Assembly (NCBI GenBank): GCA_016845345.1
Contig: JAERSV010000002.1
Span: forward strand, 1-46,650
Source: Methanobacteriota archaeon
GTDB taxonomy: Archaea; Thermoplasmatota; Poseidoniia; Poseidoniales; Thalassarchaeaceae
Reading direction: 5' to 3'
Length of the DNA: 46,650 nt
The notes under the pieces are model-generated. The model did not search any database, was not told the origin of the DNA, and saw nothing but the letters and a program-made list of their open reading frames with translations. Below, in pieces: positions 34,390 through 43,133 of the stretch. A program made the position numbers and the translations under genes. Within the stretch, counting starts at the first letter, position 1. Each line of letters starts with the position of its first letter.

Positions 34390-35475
34390 TTAATACAAAT
34401 AAAATGCTGGGAAAACCAACACCCAAACCAAATCCACAAAGTGCCAATAAAGACCGAAGTACTCAATCGATACTGCGTTACTTGGTGAGTAACCACCCTT
34501 GTGTGCTTTGAAGGTCATGTAACTCAACCCTACGATACCGCCGAACACGTGAGCACCGTGGGTGCCAGTAGCGACATAGAAGGTACTTGCTGAGAGACGT
34601 AAATTGGCTGTGAGGTGTTCTTCACCGTGCCCAGAACCAGCAAATGGGTAGGCTGTGTTGTGAATTGTGTATCCATCTTCCAAAAGGCTAGGTGCATGGA
34701 ATGGTCCAATGTTGAATCCAATGAACCACTCAACCATCTTCAAGATGAGGAATAGAGTTGCAAGTGCAAGAGTTGCTCCTAGATAGTTGCGCACTTTCTT
34801 GCTACGTACGTCTGCATCCAAATCCGTTCTCTTCGCGGTTTGCAGAGCCATTACCACAGTGAATGAAGAAATGATTAGAGCGAATGTGTTAATTGCTCCT
34901 GGAACCAATGTGTCTGGCAATCCAAATCCACCAAATGAAAGAGTCCAAGATTCTGAGTGGCTTCCAGCGATGAAGTACGATGCTGGGATCCAGCAAGCAT
35001 CACCTGGGCTGAATGGTACGCCATTAGAGTATGTTGAATGGTTGTCAAGAATTGTTTGGCATGATTCCGTGTTAAGCCTATACCGAATATAGGTTGAGAA
35101 TAAAGACGAGAAGACCATCATCTCAGACATCAAGAATACCCAAATTCCAACCTTACGTATGTCGATATTTTTGAATGGGACACCCGCGGATTTTGGTTCA
35201 TAGTGGCCCTCAAACGAAAGATCTTGGCGCCACCATATTAGGAAACCTGAGATGATTATTGCAAACCCAACAAGAGTTATCGGTAGCCCACCGGGATTGT
35301 AGATAGTACCATCCATCGTTTCATTCATTGCGAATGTACCCGCAAATCCGAACAAGAATACTCCAACACCTAGTGAAACGATGATTGGCGACCAACTGTT
35401 GTGTGGCGCTCCGTGGCTCCAATCATGAGGACCCCATGCGCTTCCATGATGTTCGTGTTCTTCGTCGTAACTCAT
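34390..35475 (-). CDS. coxC: Cytochrome c oxidase subunit III
   Basis: Integral-membrane subunit that stabilises the oxidase core. The 361 residues are longer than the ~270 typical size because of an N-terminal His-rich extension (EEHEHHGSAWGPHDWSH, residues 5-21) and a loop between helices that includes two cysteines. Helices near residues 30-50, 56-76, 108-128, 197-217, 236-256, 300-322 and 340-360 are seen. Motifs GTHGAHVFGG and YWHFVDLVW in the C-terminal half match the family. Its ATG at 35475 overlaps the subunit I stop in an ATGA, so translation is coupled. The His-rich start could bind copper or be a regulatory tail. Confidence 0.93.
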   Translation of the reverse strand: MSYDEEHEHHGSAWGPHDWSHGAPHNSWSPIIVSLGVGVFLFGFAGTFAMNETMDGTIYNPGGLPITLVGFAIIISGFLIWWRQDLSFEGHYEPKSAGVPFKNIDIRKVGIWVFLMSEMMVFSSLFSTYIRYRLNTESCQTILDNHSTYSNGVPFSPGDACWIPASYFIAGSHSESWTLSFGGFGLPDTLVPGAINTFALIISSFTVVMALQTAKRTDLDADVRSKKVRNYLGATLALATLFLILKMVEWFIGFNIGPFHAPSLLEDGYTIHNTAYPFAGSGHGEEHLTANLRLSASTFYVATGTHGAHVFGGIVGLSYMTFKAHKGGYSPSNAVSIEYFGLYWHFVDLVWVLVFPAFYLY

Positions 35476-37790
35476 TCACTCACCTCCCCATGGTCATCAG
35501 GGACCATCATTCGCATCAACCAGTTGGGTTCCTTCTCCTCGTTAACATTGACATCGATTAGAGTAGGAATCTCGTCGAATGATGGGGTTGGTGGAGGGGA
35601 TGTAGTTAGCCACTCAAATGACCATCCACCCCATGGGTCAGCTGGTGCTTTTTGACCCTTGATTAGAGATACTACCATATTCAATACCATGAATAATGTA
35701 GACATTCCAAAGATAAACGCATTGATTGTAATGAACATATTCCAACCTGCTGCCTCAGGAGGTAGAGTCCCAATCACATCACTGTATTCATTTGCTTGCA
35801 AGAAATATGTGTGGTGTCTACGAGTCATTCCCCAAAGCCCTAACTTGTGCATTGGCCAGAAGAGACCATTGTATGAAATGAAGGCAATAAGAAAATGGAT
35901 AACACCAAGACGCTCATCCAGCATTCGACCAGTCATTTTCGGATACCAGTAGTAAATCGCCGCAAACAGACCGAAGACAACTCCTCCAACTAACACATAG
36001 TGGAAGTGAGCAACCACGAAGTATGTTTCATGCAAATGAGTGTTCATTGAAATTGCTGGGAAGAACATTCCAGAAATACCACCAAGTGTGAAGGTGATTA
36101 AAAATCCGAGCGCCCAAAGCGTGTGAGTACGGTAAACGAGGGAACCCCCGTGCATTGTTTTGAGCCAATTGAAGATTTTAATTCCCGTGGGAACAGCCAC
36201 AGCCATTGTCGTAAGCATCATGATGAAACGCAGAGCAGGAGACATTCCACTGGTCAACATGTGGTGACCGTATACAATGAATGAAACAAATCCAATTCCT
36301 GCAAGCGCATACACCATTGAGCGATAACCAAAGATTGCTCTCCTTGCACTAGTTGCCAATACTTCAGAAACGATACCGAAGGCAGGTAAAATAACGACAT
36401 AAACTTCAGGATGACCAAAGTACCAGAATAAGTGACTCCAAAGTACAGGGTCACCTCCTGCTGAGACATTGAAGAAGGACGTTGCCACTGTCCTATCTAA
36501 GAAGGCTTCAATCAAACCAATTCCAAAGGCTGGGATTGATATGAATAAACACATGATAGAAACTAAAATTGACCATGTGAAAAGAGGCATTTGCATCCAG
36601 CCCATTCCAGGTGCTCGCATGCATGCAATTGTTGTGATGAAGTTAATTCCTGCAAGAGTTGACGATGCAACAAGCATAATTTGGCCAGCCACCCAAAAAG
36701 TAGCACCCGTGTGAGTTCCAACCCATCCTGTAATCGGTTGATATCCAGTCCAGCCAACATCAGCAGCGTTACTTGAGAAGATTCCACTCATGATAAGAAC
36801 CGATGCAACTGGGTTAAGCCAAAATGCCATAGCATTGATTCTTGGGAAGGCCAAATCTTTGGCACCAATTTGTAGCGGAACAATCCAATTAGCAAATCCA
36901 TTAATCATTGGCATTGCTGCCAAGAAAATCATAATTGTACCGTGCAAGGTGAAGAATTGATTGTATTCATCTTTGGTTAAGAAATCGTTACCGGGAACTG
37001 CTAACTGAGTGCGCATTAATAGTGCAAGAACTCCACCGACTACGAAGTAAAAGAGGCCAGCCACGAAGTAAAGGGTTCCAATCTTTTTGTGGTCTGTACT
37101 AGTTAACCATTCAGCAATCCAAGGAGCAAAAGCGGCCCAACTGAAACCTTCAGGATTCATGCGGTAGAATACGTAAACAATAGCGACAAACAGTAACATT
37201 ACCACTAGTATAATTGCTGAGAATAAAACTACGAGGCCATCAGCATCCTCCATAGGTTCGACTCCCCCACCCATTGAACTCATAGTGAAAGTTGACTGAG
37301 CCCAGTGGTCATCAGCAGTAGCGCTTCCATCTCCATTTACTGAGTTAACAGTCAAGGTAAAACTCGATGTTCCACTCGCAGGTGAAGTCCATTCAATTGC
37401 CCAAGATGTTTGGTCATTACCTGAATCAGTGTGGGTCAACTGCCCCGCCATTAAGTGGGTTGAGTCATCAGTTGATGCAAGGGTTCCTTTTGATGCAACA
37501 AGATTGAATCCACCCATGTTATCTTGAGTTTCAGCGGCCACGTCTCCAGGACCACCAGTAAAACCAACTAAGAATGAATAAGTTTCAGCCGCGTTATATG
37601 TTTCGGGTAGTGCACTACCATTTGCTAATGTCATGAAAACTGACACATCACTACTGGGGCTTCCAGTGTGACAAGAACATCCTGTTTCTACATTAGAGAT
37701 ACCTGTTGGCCTCGCTTGCATACTGGGGGCCAACAACATTGCAACTAGTACTATTGAGAAGATTGCGATAAATTTCTTATTTACTTGCAC
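35472..37790 (-). CDS. coxA: Cytochrome c oxidase subunit I with N-terminal CxCH beta domain
   Basis: Heme-copper catalytic subunit that reduces O2 to water. The core (from about residue 230) has the heme and copper ligands: TLHGTIM, HPEVYVV with the cross-linking Tyr, YGHHML, and HFHYVL. Glu in HPEVY marks an A-type proton channel. Before it come a signal peptide (about 1-27), an extracellular beta domain (about 35-170) with CSCHTG at 38-43, and an extra TM (about 186-208). The domain recalls the reeler-like 'choice-of-anchor V' modules whose CxCH motif may bind heme or metal. I place the start at GTG 37790, six bases after GAGGTG; the frame also opens 27 bases further up. The total of 772 residues is unusual for subunit I. 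Confidence 0.95.
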   Translation of the reverse strand: MQVNKKFIAIFSIVLVAMLLAPSMQARPTGISNVETGCSCHTGSPSSDVSVFMTLANGSALPETYNAAETYSFLVGFTGGPGDVAAETQDNMGGFNLVASKGTLASTDDSTHLMAGQLTHTDSGNDQTSWAIEWTSPASGTSSFTLTVNSVNGDGSATADDHWAQSTFTMSSMGGGVEPMEDADGLVVLFSAIILVVMLLFVAIVYVFYRMNPEGFSWAAFAPWIAEWLTSTDHKKIGTLYFVAGLFYFVVGGVLALLMRTQLAVPGNDFLTKDEYNQFFTLHGTIMIFLAAMPMINGFANWIVPLQIGAKDLAFPRINAMAFWLNPVASVLIMSGIFSSNAADVGWTGYQPITGWVGTHTGATFWVAGQIMLVASSTLAGINFITTIACMRAPGMGWMQMPLFTWSILVSIMCLFISIPAFGIGLIEAFLDRTVATSFFNVSAGGDPVLWSHLFWYFGHPEVYVVILPAFGIVSEVLATSARRAIFGYRSMVYALAGIGFVSFIVYGHHMLTSGMSPALRFIMMLTTMAVAVPTGIKIFNWLKTMHGGSLVYRTHTLWALGFLITFTLGGISGMFFPAISMNTHLHETYFVVAHFHYVLVGGVVFGLFAAIYYWYPKMTGRMLDERLGVIHFLIAFISYNGLFWPMHKLGLWGMTRRHHTYFLQANEYSDVIGTLPPEAAGWNMFITINAFIFGMSTLFMVLNMVVSLIKGQKAPADPWGGWSFEWLTTSPPPTPSFDEIPTLIDVNVNEEKEPNWLMRMMVPDDHGEVSE

Positions 37791-37796
37791 AATAAA

Positions 37797-37802
37797 CACC
37801 TC
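37797..37802 (-). promoter_or_regulatory. Shine-Dalgarno site deciding the coxA start
   Basis: GAGGTG on the minus strand overlaps the coxB TGA and lies six bases before GTG 37790. It selects a start that gives a proper signal peptide. Confidence 0.65.
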
Positions 37803-38445
37803 ACTCGTGGACCTCAAGAATCGCAGTCATGTATGCGTGGTCATCTCCACAAAATTCTGCACAATCAATGAAAAATTTACCAGTTAAATCAATTGAAAGC
37901 CAAATTGAAGTCTGCAGTCCAGGTACAGCGTCTTCCTTTGCACCCCATTGAACGAAGTAAGGTGAATGGGTTACATCCCCAGAAGTTAAATCAATTCGAT
38001 ACAGGGTGTTATTTTTCAGAATTAGCGTAGTTAATCCAGTATCTGAATCAACTCCCACATCGCAAAGGTCTGTACTTAATTCTCTACAATCAAATTCCCA
38101 GTACCATTGATATCCAGTGATTCCAATTTCAAAGTAATCAACGCCCTCAACTCCAACTGCATCTGGATCTTCCCACACATCGGATGTTGGCCCAATGATG
38201 AGAATGCAGAGATAAATAATGAGGATAGAGGGGGCAATAATCCACGCAGCTTCCAACTTTCCATTGTGATAATGTAGCGGAAATTCTCCAACTTTGAGAT
38301 TATCAATATTCGGCACTTCTCCGTCCTTTGCGCGGTAGAAGAATGAATGGTGTAATTGCCATCCAAAAACTATGACACCTACAAAGATAGACCAGTTCCA
38401 AAATATCTCAAACAACTCATTGTATGAAGCGCCACCTACAGCCAT
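37801..38445 (-). CDS. coxB: Cytochrome c oxidase subunit II
   Basis: Electron-entry subunit carrying the binuclear CuA centre. Two membrane helices (about 14-36 and 65-87) lead to an extracellular cupredoxin domain. The CuA ligands are visible as a His in DVTHSPYF and the CAEFCGDDHAYM motif near the C-terminus (Cys, Cys, His, Met). The length of 214 is on the short side, with no fused cytochrome c. ATG 38445 begins the first helix; the frame extends 25 codons further but those carry no feature. First gene of the operon II-I-III-IV, with a candidate TATA box 60 bases upstream. The electron donor is not encoded nearby. Confidence 0.95.
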   Translation of the reverse strand: MAVGGASYNELFEIFWNWSIFVGVIVFGWQLHHSFFYRAKDGEVPNIDNLKVGEFPLHYHNGKLEAAWIIAPSILIIYLCILIIGPTSDVWEDPDAVGVEGVDYFEIGITGYQWYWEFDCRELSTDLCDVGVDSDTGLTTLILKNNTLYRIDLTSGDVTHSPYFVQWGAKEDAVPGLQTSIWLSIDLTGKFFIDCAEFCGDDHAYMTAILEVHE

Positions 38446-38504
38446 GGAAAACCCTCTTGGTTCGGCCGTAAAGCGGTCCGTAGTTAAGCATTGGCAACAC
38501 CTCA

Positions 38505-38512
38505 CATATACT
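38505..38512 (-). promoter_or_regulatory. Candidate TATA box of the cox operon
   Basis: AGTATATG on the minus strand lies 60 bases before the coxB ATG, the same distance as the candidate element before the PRC-barrel gene. This would give a leader of roughly 30-35 bases. Confidence 0.4.
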
Positions 38513-38602
38513 GCAAACAAAGTTTGAGCCGTATTTTCAATCTAATACACAAGGCGCAGTGTCCCGTTGGCGTAGCCAATAGTTGAGATTCAAGCCACAT
38601 TT

Positions 38603-38620
38603 CATGGCCTTTATGCCATG
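38603..38620 (+). repeat. Hairpin plus T run before the response-regulator gene
   Basis: CATGGC (38603-38608) and GCCATG (38615-38620) pair perfectly around a six-base loop, followed by CTTTTT. It looks like a terminator read on the plus strand, but no plus-strand gene ends upstream; it might attenuate the receiver gene at 38669. Confidence 0.35.
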
Positions 38621-38668
38621 CTTTTTGGTCAAGTTGTGATTTCGCAAAGGTTGAATTGGTAACGCTGT

Positions 38669-39061
38669 ATGGCTCCGCCTATGAGTGTGCGGGCATTGGT
38701 CGTTGAGGATAACCAAGTAAACGTACGTTTACTACTTGCTTTACTCAAAGGAAAGGGCATCACAGAGATTGAAATTGCAGAGGATGCGAACCAAGCATTC
38801 ACTGCTCTGCAAACTGGGGCTTTTGATTTGATATTCATGGATATTCAATTACCTTGGACAGATGGTTTACAATTGACAAAAGCAATTCGTGACCACCCAC
38901 TAGTCCGAAAAAGCAGGATTATTGCGGTAACGGCATTCTCAACTCCAGAAGATCGGCGAAAGGCGGAAACAGCAGGATGTGATGCATTTGTACCAAAGCC
39001 AGTCCGTCGAGAAGAGTTATATCGGGTAATTGATGAGCAATTAGCCGAGCTTGGAGAATGA
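38669..39061 (+). CDS. Stand-alone response-regulator receiver (CheY-like)
   Basis: A 130-residue receiver domain without an output domain. The phospho-acceptor Asp58 is in FMDIQLP, the acidic metal pair Glu13/Asp14 is in VVEDNQ, Thr88 is in VTAF and the signalling Lys110 is in VPKPV. The sequence, with VVEDN and the KPV end, is closest to receivers of hybrid kinase phosphorelays. No histidine kinase is nearby, so input and target are unknown; signalling through protein contacts is expected. A T-rich element follows the stop. It is divergent from the cox operon across 223 bases. Confidence 0.92.
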   Translation: MAPPMSVRALVVEDNQVNVRLLLALLKGKGITEIEIAEDANQAFTALQTGAFDLIFMDIQLPWTDGLQLTKAIRDHPLVRKSRIIAVTAFSTPEDRRKAETAGCDAFVPKPVRREELYRVIDEQLAELGE

Positions 39062-39070
39062 TTCGATTCG

Positions 39071-39094
39071 CTCAAATCCCCTTTTTTCTTTGAG
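39071..39094 (+). terminator. T-tract terminator after the receiver gene
   Basis: CTCAAA (39071-39076) and TTTGAG (39089-39094) flank a run of six T, starting ten bases after the receiver stop. Archaeal RNA polymerase ends transcription at such T tracts. Confidence 0.45.
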
Positions 39095-39151
39095 AGTTAA
39101 CCGCTTTATTTTCATGCTTGACCACAATTCAAGGTACACCGGGTGAAAGTC

Positions 39152-39496
39152 ATGGTTGACATCAGTGATATTGTATCCTTGTCAGCATCTAGAGACGTTT
39201 CAATTGCCATTGAACTCCAACCTTCATCCTTGAGCATGGAAATTCTTGGAATCAATGAATGGCGCCAGCGATTGCAAGTAAAGGTCACTTCACCAGCTTT
39301 GAAAGGCGCAGCAAACCAAGACCTAATTGATTTGATGTCAGATTTTTTTGGCTTACCTAAAACATCAGTAAAATTAGATTCAGGAGCCAAAGATAGACGG
39401 AAGCGCATATTGCTTTCAGATATTTCATTGGAACTTGTGGTAGAGAAACTTGAACAACATTTGGATAATGGACACAACAGTACTGAGGTGGAATGA
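39152..39496 (+). CDS. DUF167 (YggU-like) protein
   Basis: A 114-residue protein of the small DUF167/YggU family, a conserved alpha/beta fold of unknown role. The family pattern is visible as RLQVKVTSPALKGAANQDLIDLMSDFFGLPKTSVKL (near 45-80), with the GxAN turn and the following SG-x-K-x-R-K motif near 84-90. A GTG 39143 can open the frame, but ATG 39152 is preferred, with GGGTGA a few bases before. The stop abuts the ATG of the next gene with no gap, so the two are cotranscribed. The family is often linked to translation or RNA genes. Confidence 0.85.
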   Translation: MVDISDIVSLSASRDVSIAIELQPSSLSMEILGINEWRQRLQVKVTSPALKGAANQDLIDLMSDFFGLPKTSVKLDSGAKDRRKRILLSDISLELVVEKLEQHLDNGHNSTEVE

Positions 39497-40000
39497 ATGA
39501 GTCGTAAAAGCACAGGTGGGAATCCAACCCAAGATGTACGATTTGAGAGTGCTGGCCGTGCATTGGCATTAGCCCGTGAAAGAAACCGTGATGTTGAGCA
39601 TGGTGGTTCCTCCTGCCCTGTCTTAATAGAAGGAAAAAAAGATGTCAAGGCATTACGAAAATTAGGCTTCACCGGAGTCATTGAACAACTGAATAGGGGT
39701 TGGGACCGAAGCCGTTTAGTTGCATATTTATTTGAAAAATATGGTTGTAATAATCCAAATGATGGTGGCCCAGCAATCATTTTGTTGATGGATTGGGACC
39801 GTACAGGTGGACGTATTCAGAATGACATGAGTATGCGACTTAGGGCAATGGATGTTTCACTAGATGAAGCGACACGAATCGAGTTAGTGAGAGCCATGAA
39901 GCCAGAAGGAAAGACGGTTGAATCAATGGCTCCTTTTGCAAGAGAATTACTAGTAAAAATGAGTTATCACGACCCCGATGGTTCGGATGGAGAGGAGTAA
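39497..40000 (+). CDS. Toprim domain protein (archaeal UPF0292-like)
   Basis: A 167-residue protein with a lone Toprim domain, the metal-binding fold shared by topoisomerases, primases, RNase M5 and OLD nucleases. The catalytic Glu45 is in VLIEGKKD, and Asp99/Asp101 are in LLMDWDRTGG. The size and motifs fit the archaeal UPF0292 group, whose activity is unknown; an RNase M5-like role is possible. The ATG directly follows the DUF167 stop and has GAGGTGGA before it. Its last 34 bases overlap the end of the convergent SNF2 helicase gene, so the two transcripts are antisense there. Confidence 0.87.
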   Translation: MSRKSTGGNPTQDVRFESAGRALALARERNRDVEHGGSSCPVLIEGKKDVKALRKLGFTGVIEQLNRGWDRSRLVAYLFEKYGCNNPNDGGPAIILLMDWDRTGGRIQNDMSMRLRAMDVSLDEATRIELVRAMKPEGKTVESMAPFARELLVKMSYHDPDGSDGEE

Positions 40001-42981
40001 TCCTCTAGTTGAATTATAATCCGAGCACTGAGTTCTGCTTGAACCCCCTCGCGGATTTTTTCAAGGTGAAGGATTCGTTCATCAAGTTCTTTGGTTAACC
40101 TTGTTATCAATCCGTTTTTCATGCGTCTCCAACGGTCATCCACAGCCGCACCTCCTTGTTGTTGGCGATAGACAGCAGCACGAATCTGTTCCCGCTCTCG
40201 CTCTATCCTTTCCATCCACGAGCGTTGGACATTATGGCGTAACTCATCCAAAAGAGGGGCAAGCCTTGCTCTCTCATCTTCTAAGAGCCAACCATGAATT
40301 CTATCAAGAGCGCCCTCAATAATTTCTTCATCGTTTTCTTCAAACATTACACGCTCAACCTCCTCAAAGCATTTCCATGGATAGAGTGGTTGATTGGGGA
40401 TTGGCATGCCATGTTTGTCAAGTACGAGCCATCTTCGAACAGCATGATTTGATAGGCCAGCAACAATCCAATCAAGGCAGATTAGCATACGCCCTTCATC
40501 ATCCCAGTTCTCTGGCCTAGTTGCTTTGAGTTGAGTAACGGGAGCGATTCCAGCGACTTTCCAGCCGCTGATGGTGGCATCTGGGTTTGGTTCACCACCT
40601 ATCGGTTCACGCAACCACTGGATGATTGGATGCCATGGGGCAAGTTGGATAAGGTCGGTTCTATCCTTTGCCTCATCACTGTCAATTGCAACTCCAATAA
40701 TGTGTGGTCCTGCAGAGCCGGCTAACATCTCAATGTGCTTTTGCCATCCACTAGTCAACCAATCAGAACGTGATTTATCATCACATCTGAGGGCTAATTC
40801 ATCAACGCTAAATTGACTTAATTTCAAGTGCCAATAGCCATCTACTTGGTACACACTTGAATTTCTGTCTCTTTGCTTTAGTCTTGCTTTCACCCAGGCA
40901 ATTAATTGAGCCGGCTCAATACCAAGTTCCATGTTGATTGCATCTTCCCTCAACTTCCGTATACCCGGGTCATTACCAAGCCATTCGCGTTCTTCAGTAG
41001 CTCGCTCTGTTAGCCACCGCTCACGTTTTTCAAGTAAAGTGTCAAGGCCGCCATCAACGTTGGCAACTTCATCAGCATTAACGAGACTGTACCCACTATG
41101 ACCCAAACGCTTGGCACGTGGATTGTTTAGTTCGGTTTGAGCAACAAGCCGCATGGCTTTGCCAAGCAGTGGGTCAAGCATTCCAATTGAATCTTCAAAC
41201 AATCTGATTCGATGAAATAAACGACCCAAAATAGCAGCATCAATCGTTCCTTCAACTGCTAAGTTGAGTATTGTAATCACATCTGCTTCCTGACCAAATC
41301 TATCAAGCCGGCCAATACGCTGTTCAATTCTCATTGGATTCCATGGTAAATCATAGTTGACGAGTCGATGGCAGTGCTGTTGGTCCAATCCTTCACTTCC
41401 AACTTCACTTGAGAGAAGCACATCAATTTCTCCGTTCGCAAATTGATTCCGCAAAACCTCTCGTTGTTGCATTGGGGTTTGTCCACTTAGAACCCTACAA
41501 TTGACCCCTTCTTCTGTTAATCTTCGATGTAGATAGGCTAATGTGCCTCGGAAATGACTGAACAAAAGTATGCCTCCAACTTGGTCCTCTTCAAGGGAGT
41601 TCAACATCCACAGTTTCATCGCTTCAAACTTTGAGTCTTCATCTCCTAGTTCCTCTGCCGCGTCAATCAATTCATCGAGGTCACCAAAACGACTCAGAAG
41701 CCGGTGCTCGGCTTCCCGGATTGTTCCATCATCTGCTTCATCTTGACCTTCCGTTCCAAAATCAAAAGCGGCTCTTGCTGTTTGTCTTAATTGAGTTTGA
41801 ACATGGGTTGCGAAGGCTTGAAGGCAACTGCTGGCCATTCTCTCAGGTACTACTAGTGCCCAATCAAATCTATCTGAATCAGGGTTTCTCAATTGCATCA
41901 ATCGCCAAGTCCAGCGTCTTGCAGCCTCATACAGTCTCCACTCAGCAGTACTCAGTTCAACATCTAATGTGATGGCTTCACGCGTTGCTAAGTGGAGGTC
42001 TAAATCCCGTCTTCTCGTTCTCACAATTAGTTCATTGAGTGGTCTGAGTTGACGAATCAAATCAGCAACTTCTAAGCGATTTCTTTGCAGTGATTCATCT
42101 CTCCAACCAAGTGGGTCGGAGCAGATTTCAATGGCTTGAGTCAATCGTGGATCGTTGTTGAATCCTGGTGTCATATTCAAAATCTGTAACGCACCCAGAG
42201 CCCCCTCGAGGTCTGGTATAGTTTGTGCAGTTGCATCCAAAGCAGTATTCAACATCTGCATAGGTCTCATTGTTGCTTGGAAGGAAATAAAATCAGGCCA
42301 TCTATCAGGTGCTAGAAGTGAAAGTTGCACCCATAATTCTTCATTTGAGAGATTTACAGGCGTAGCCGTTAGGAACAATGTTTGCCTACTATGTAATGAA
42401 AGAATCTGGATAGCATCATGTAAACGACTACGAGGGTTTCTACAATGATGCGACTCATCAACAATTGTCAGAAGTAGGTCTGGAACCCCCTCTTCCATCA
42501 ATTCTCTCAACAATTTTGATTGCCTGAAAATACCATGACTTGTGACTACAACTAGAGATTCTCCATCTCGAATTCTATCAAGAGCATGATGCAATTTCTT
42601 ACCACTATTTGCTTCAAATCCATCAAGGTCACAACGGTGAAACATTTCTTGTAACCATTTCAATCTTAATCCACCGGGGCAAATGACGAGAACGCCGCCT
42701 GTTTCACCCATCGCGTGAAGGCGGCGTAAAACATGTAATGCCGACACAGTTTTTCCTAATCCAACTTCATCAGCAATTAGTAATCCATCCCAATTACTTG
42801 AGGCCAGCCTTGCCGCTGGAAGGTGCTGATGGGGCTGGTCAACCCAGCGACCAAAATTTAGTAGTGGACACAAATCAGAAGGTGGAAATCTGATATCTAA
42901 ATCGGCGCGAATTAGATTCCACTCACTGGCATCTAATTTTGCGCCGCTGGCGCCTTCGTTCCTACTACCTAAATCGCTCAA
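39967..42981 (-). CDS. SNF2/HepA-family helicase-like ATPase
   Basis: A 1004-residue superfamily 2 ATPase. Motifs: Walker A DEVGLGKT at 71-78, motif II DESH at 175-178, motif III FLTATP at 203-208, and in the second lobe the EGLDQQHC and QRIGRLDRFGQ motifs (near 530-570). The RapA/HepA type is the nearest named group, but the RapA N-terminal Tudor-like region is absent and the C-terminal third is a long helical arm with coiled-coil character (about 880-990). It likely remodels nucleoprotein or RNA polymerase complexes using ATP. The start is TTG 42981; there is no ATG before residue 80, so the TTG is needed. Genes around it give no defence-system partner. Confidence 0.87.
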   Translation of the reverse strand: MSDLGSRNEGASGAKLDASEWNLIRADLDIRFPPSDLCPLLNFGRWVDQPHQHLPAARLASSNWDGLLIADEVGLGKTVSALHVLRRLHAMGETGGVLVICPGGLRLKWLQEMFHRCDLDGFEANSGKKLHHALDRIRDGESLVVVTSHGIFRQSKLLRELMEEGVPDLLLTIVDESHHCRNPRSRLHDAIQILSLHSRQTLFLTATPVNLSNEELWVQLSLLAPDRWPDFISFQATMRPMQMLNTALDATAQTIPDLEGALGALQILNMTPGFNNDPRLTQAIEICSDPLGWRDESLQRNRLEVADLIRQLRPLNELIVRTRRRDLDLHLATREAITLDVELSTAEWRLYEAARRWTWRLMQLRNPDSDRFDWALVVPERMASSCLQAFATHVQTQLRQTARAAFDFGTEGQDEADDGTIREAEHRLLSRFGDLDELIDAAEELGDEDSKFEAMKLWMLNSLEEDQVGGILLFSHFRGTLAYLHRRLTEEGVNCRVLSGQTPMQQREVLRNQFANGEIDVLLSSEVGSEGLDQQHCHRLVNYDLPWNPMRIEQRIGRLDRFGQEADVITILNLAVEGTIDAAILGRLFHRIRLFEDSIGMLDPLLGKAMRLVAQTELNNPRAKRLGHSGYSLVNADEVANVDGGLDTLLEKRERWLTERATEEREWLGNDPGIRKLREDAINMELGIEPAQLIAWVKARLKQRDRNSSVYQVDGYWHLKLSQFSVDELALRCDDKSRSDWLTSGWQKHIEMLAGSAGPHIIGVAIDSDEAKDRTDLIQLAPWHPIIQWLREPIGGEPNPDATISGWKVAGIAPVTQLKATRPENWDDEGRMLICLDWIVAGLSNHAVRRWLVLDKHGMPIPNQPLYPWKCFEEVERVMFEENDEEIIEGALDRIHGWLLEDERARLAPLLDELRHNVQRSWMERIEREREQIRAAVYRQQQGGAAVDDRWRRMKNGLITRLTKELDERILHLEKIREGVQAELSARIIIQLEDYSSPSEPSGS

Positions 42982-43044
42982 CAGTGTCCTACCGCAAAAC
43001 GACCGTTCTTGAAGATGCGCGAATCAACACCTTGAAATTGCCAA

Positions 43045-43070
43045 AAATCGGCATTTACCACAAATCGGCA
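43045..43070. repeat. Tandem 9-base repeat before the SNF2 gene
   Basis: AAATCGGCA occurs at 43045-43053 and 43062-43070, 17 bases apart, in the 140-base gap between the helicase start and the lrp stop. The position suits paired operator half-sites for the helicase promoter. Confidence 0.35.
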
Positions 43071-43093
43071 AATTAGAATAATTTTGGAAAAAT

Positions 43094-43133
43094 TTACCAA
43101 ATGATAACCCATTTACTCCACTTAATTTGGTAA
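43094..43133 (-). terminator. Inverted repeat with T run at the lrp 3' end
   Basis: TTACCAAAT (43094-43102) and ATTTGGTAA (43125-43133) are exact complements spanning the stop of the regulator gene. On the minus strand the stem is followed by ATTTTT. It may be a terminator and also resembles a regulator binding site. Confidence 0.45.

Noticed and set aside
39967..42981. SNF2 helicase as part of a DISARM-like defence system
   Set aside because: No methyltransferase, DUF1998 or phospholipase D partner is nearby; neighbours are housekeeping-like genes.
43045..43133. CRISPR-like repeats in the SNF2/lrp gap
   Set aside because: Only two nine-base copies with a short spacer; no array structure and no cas genes.
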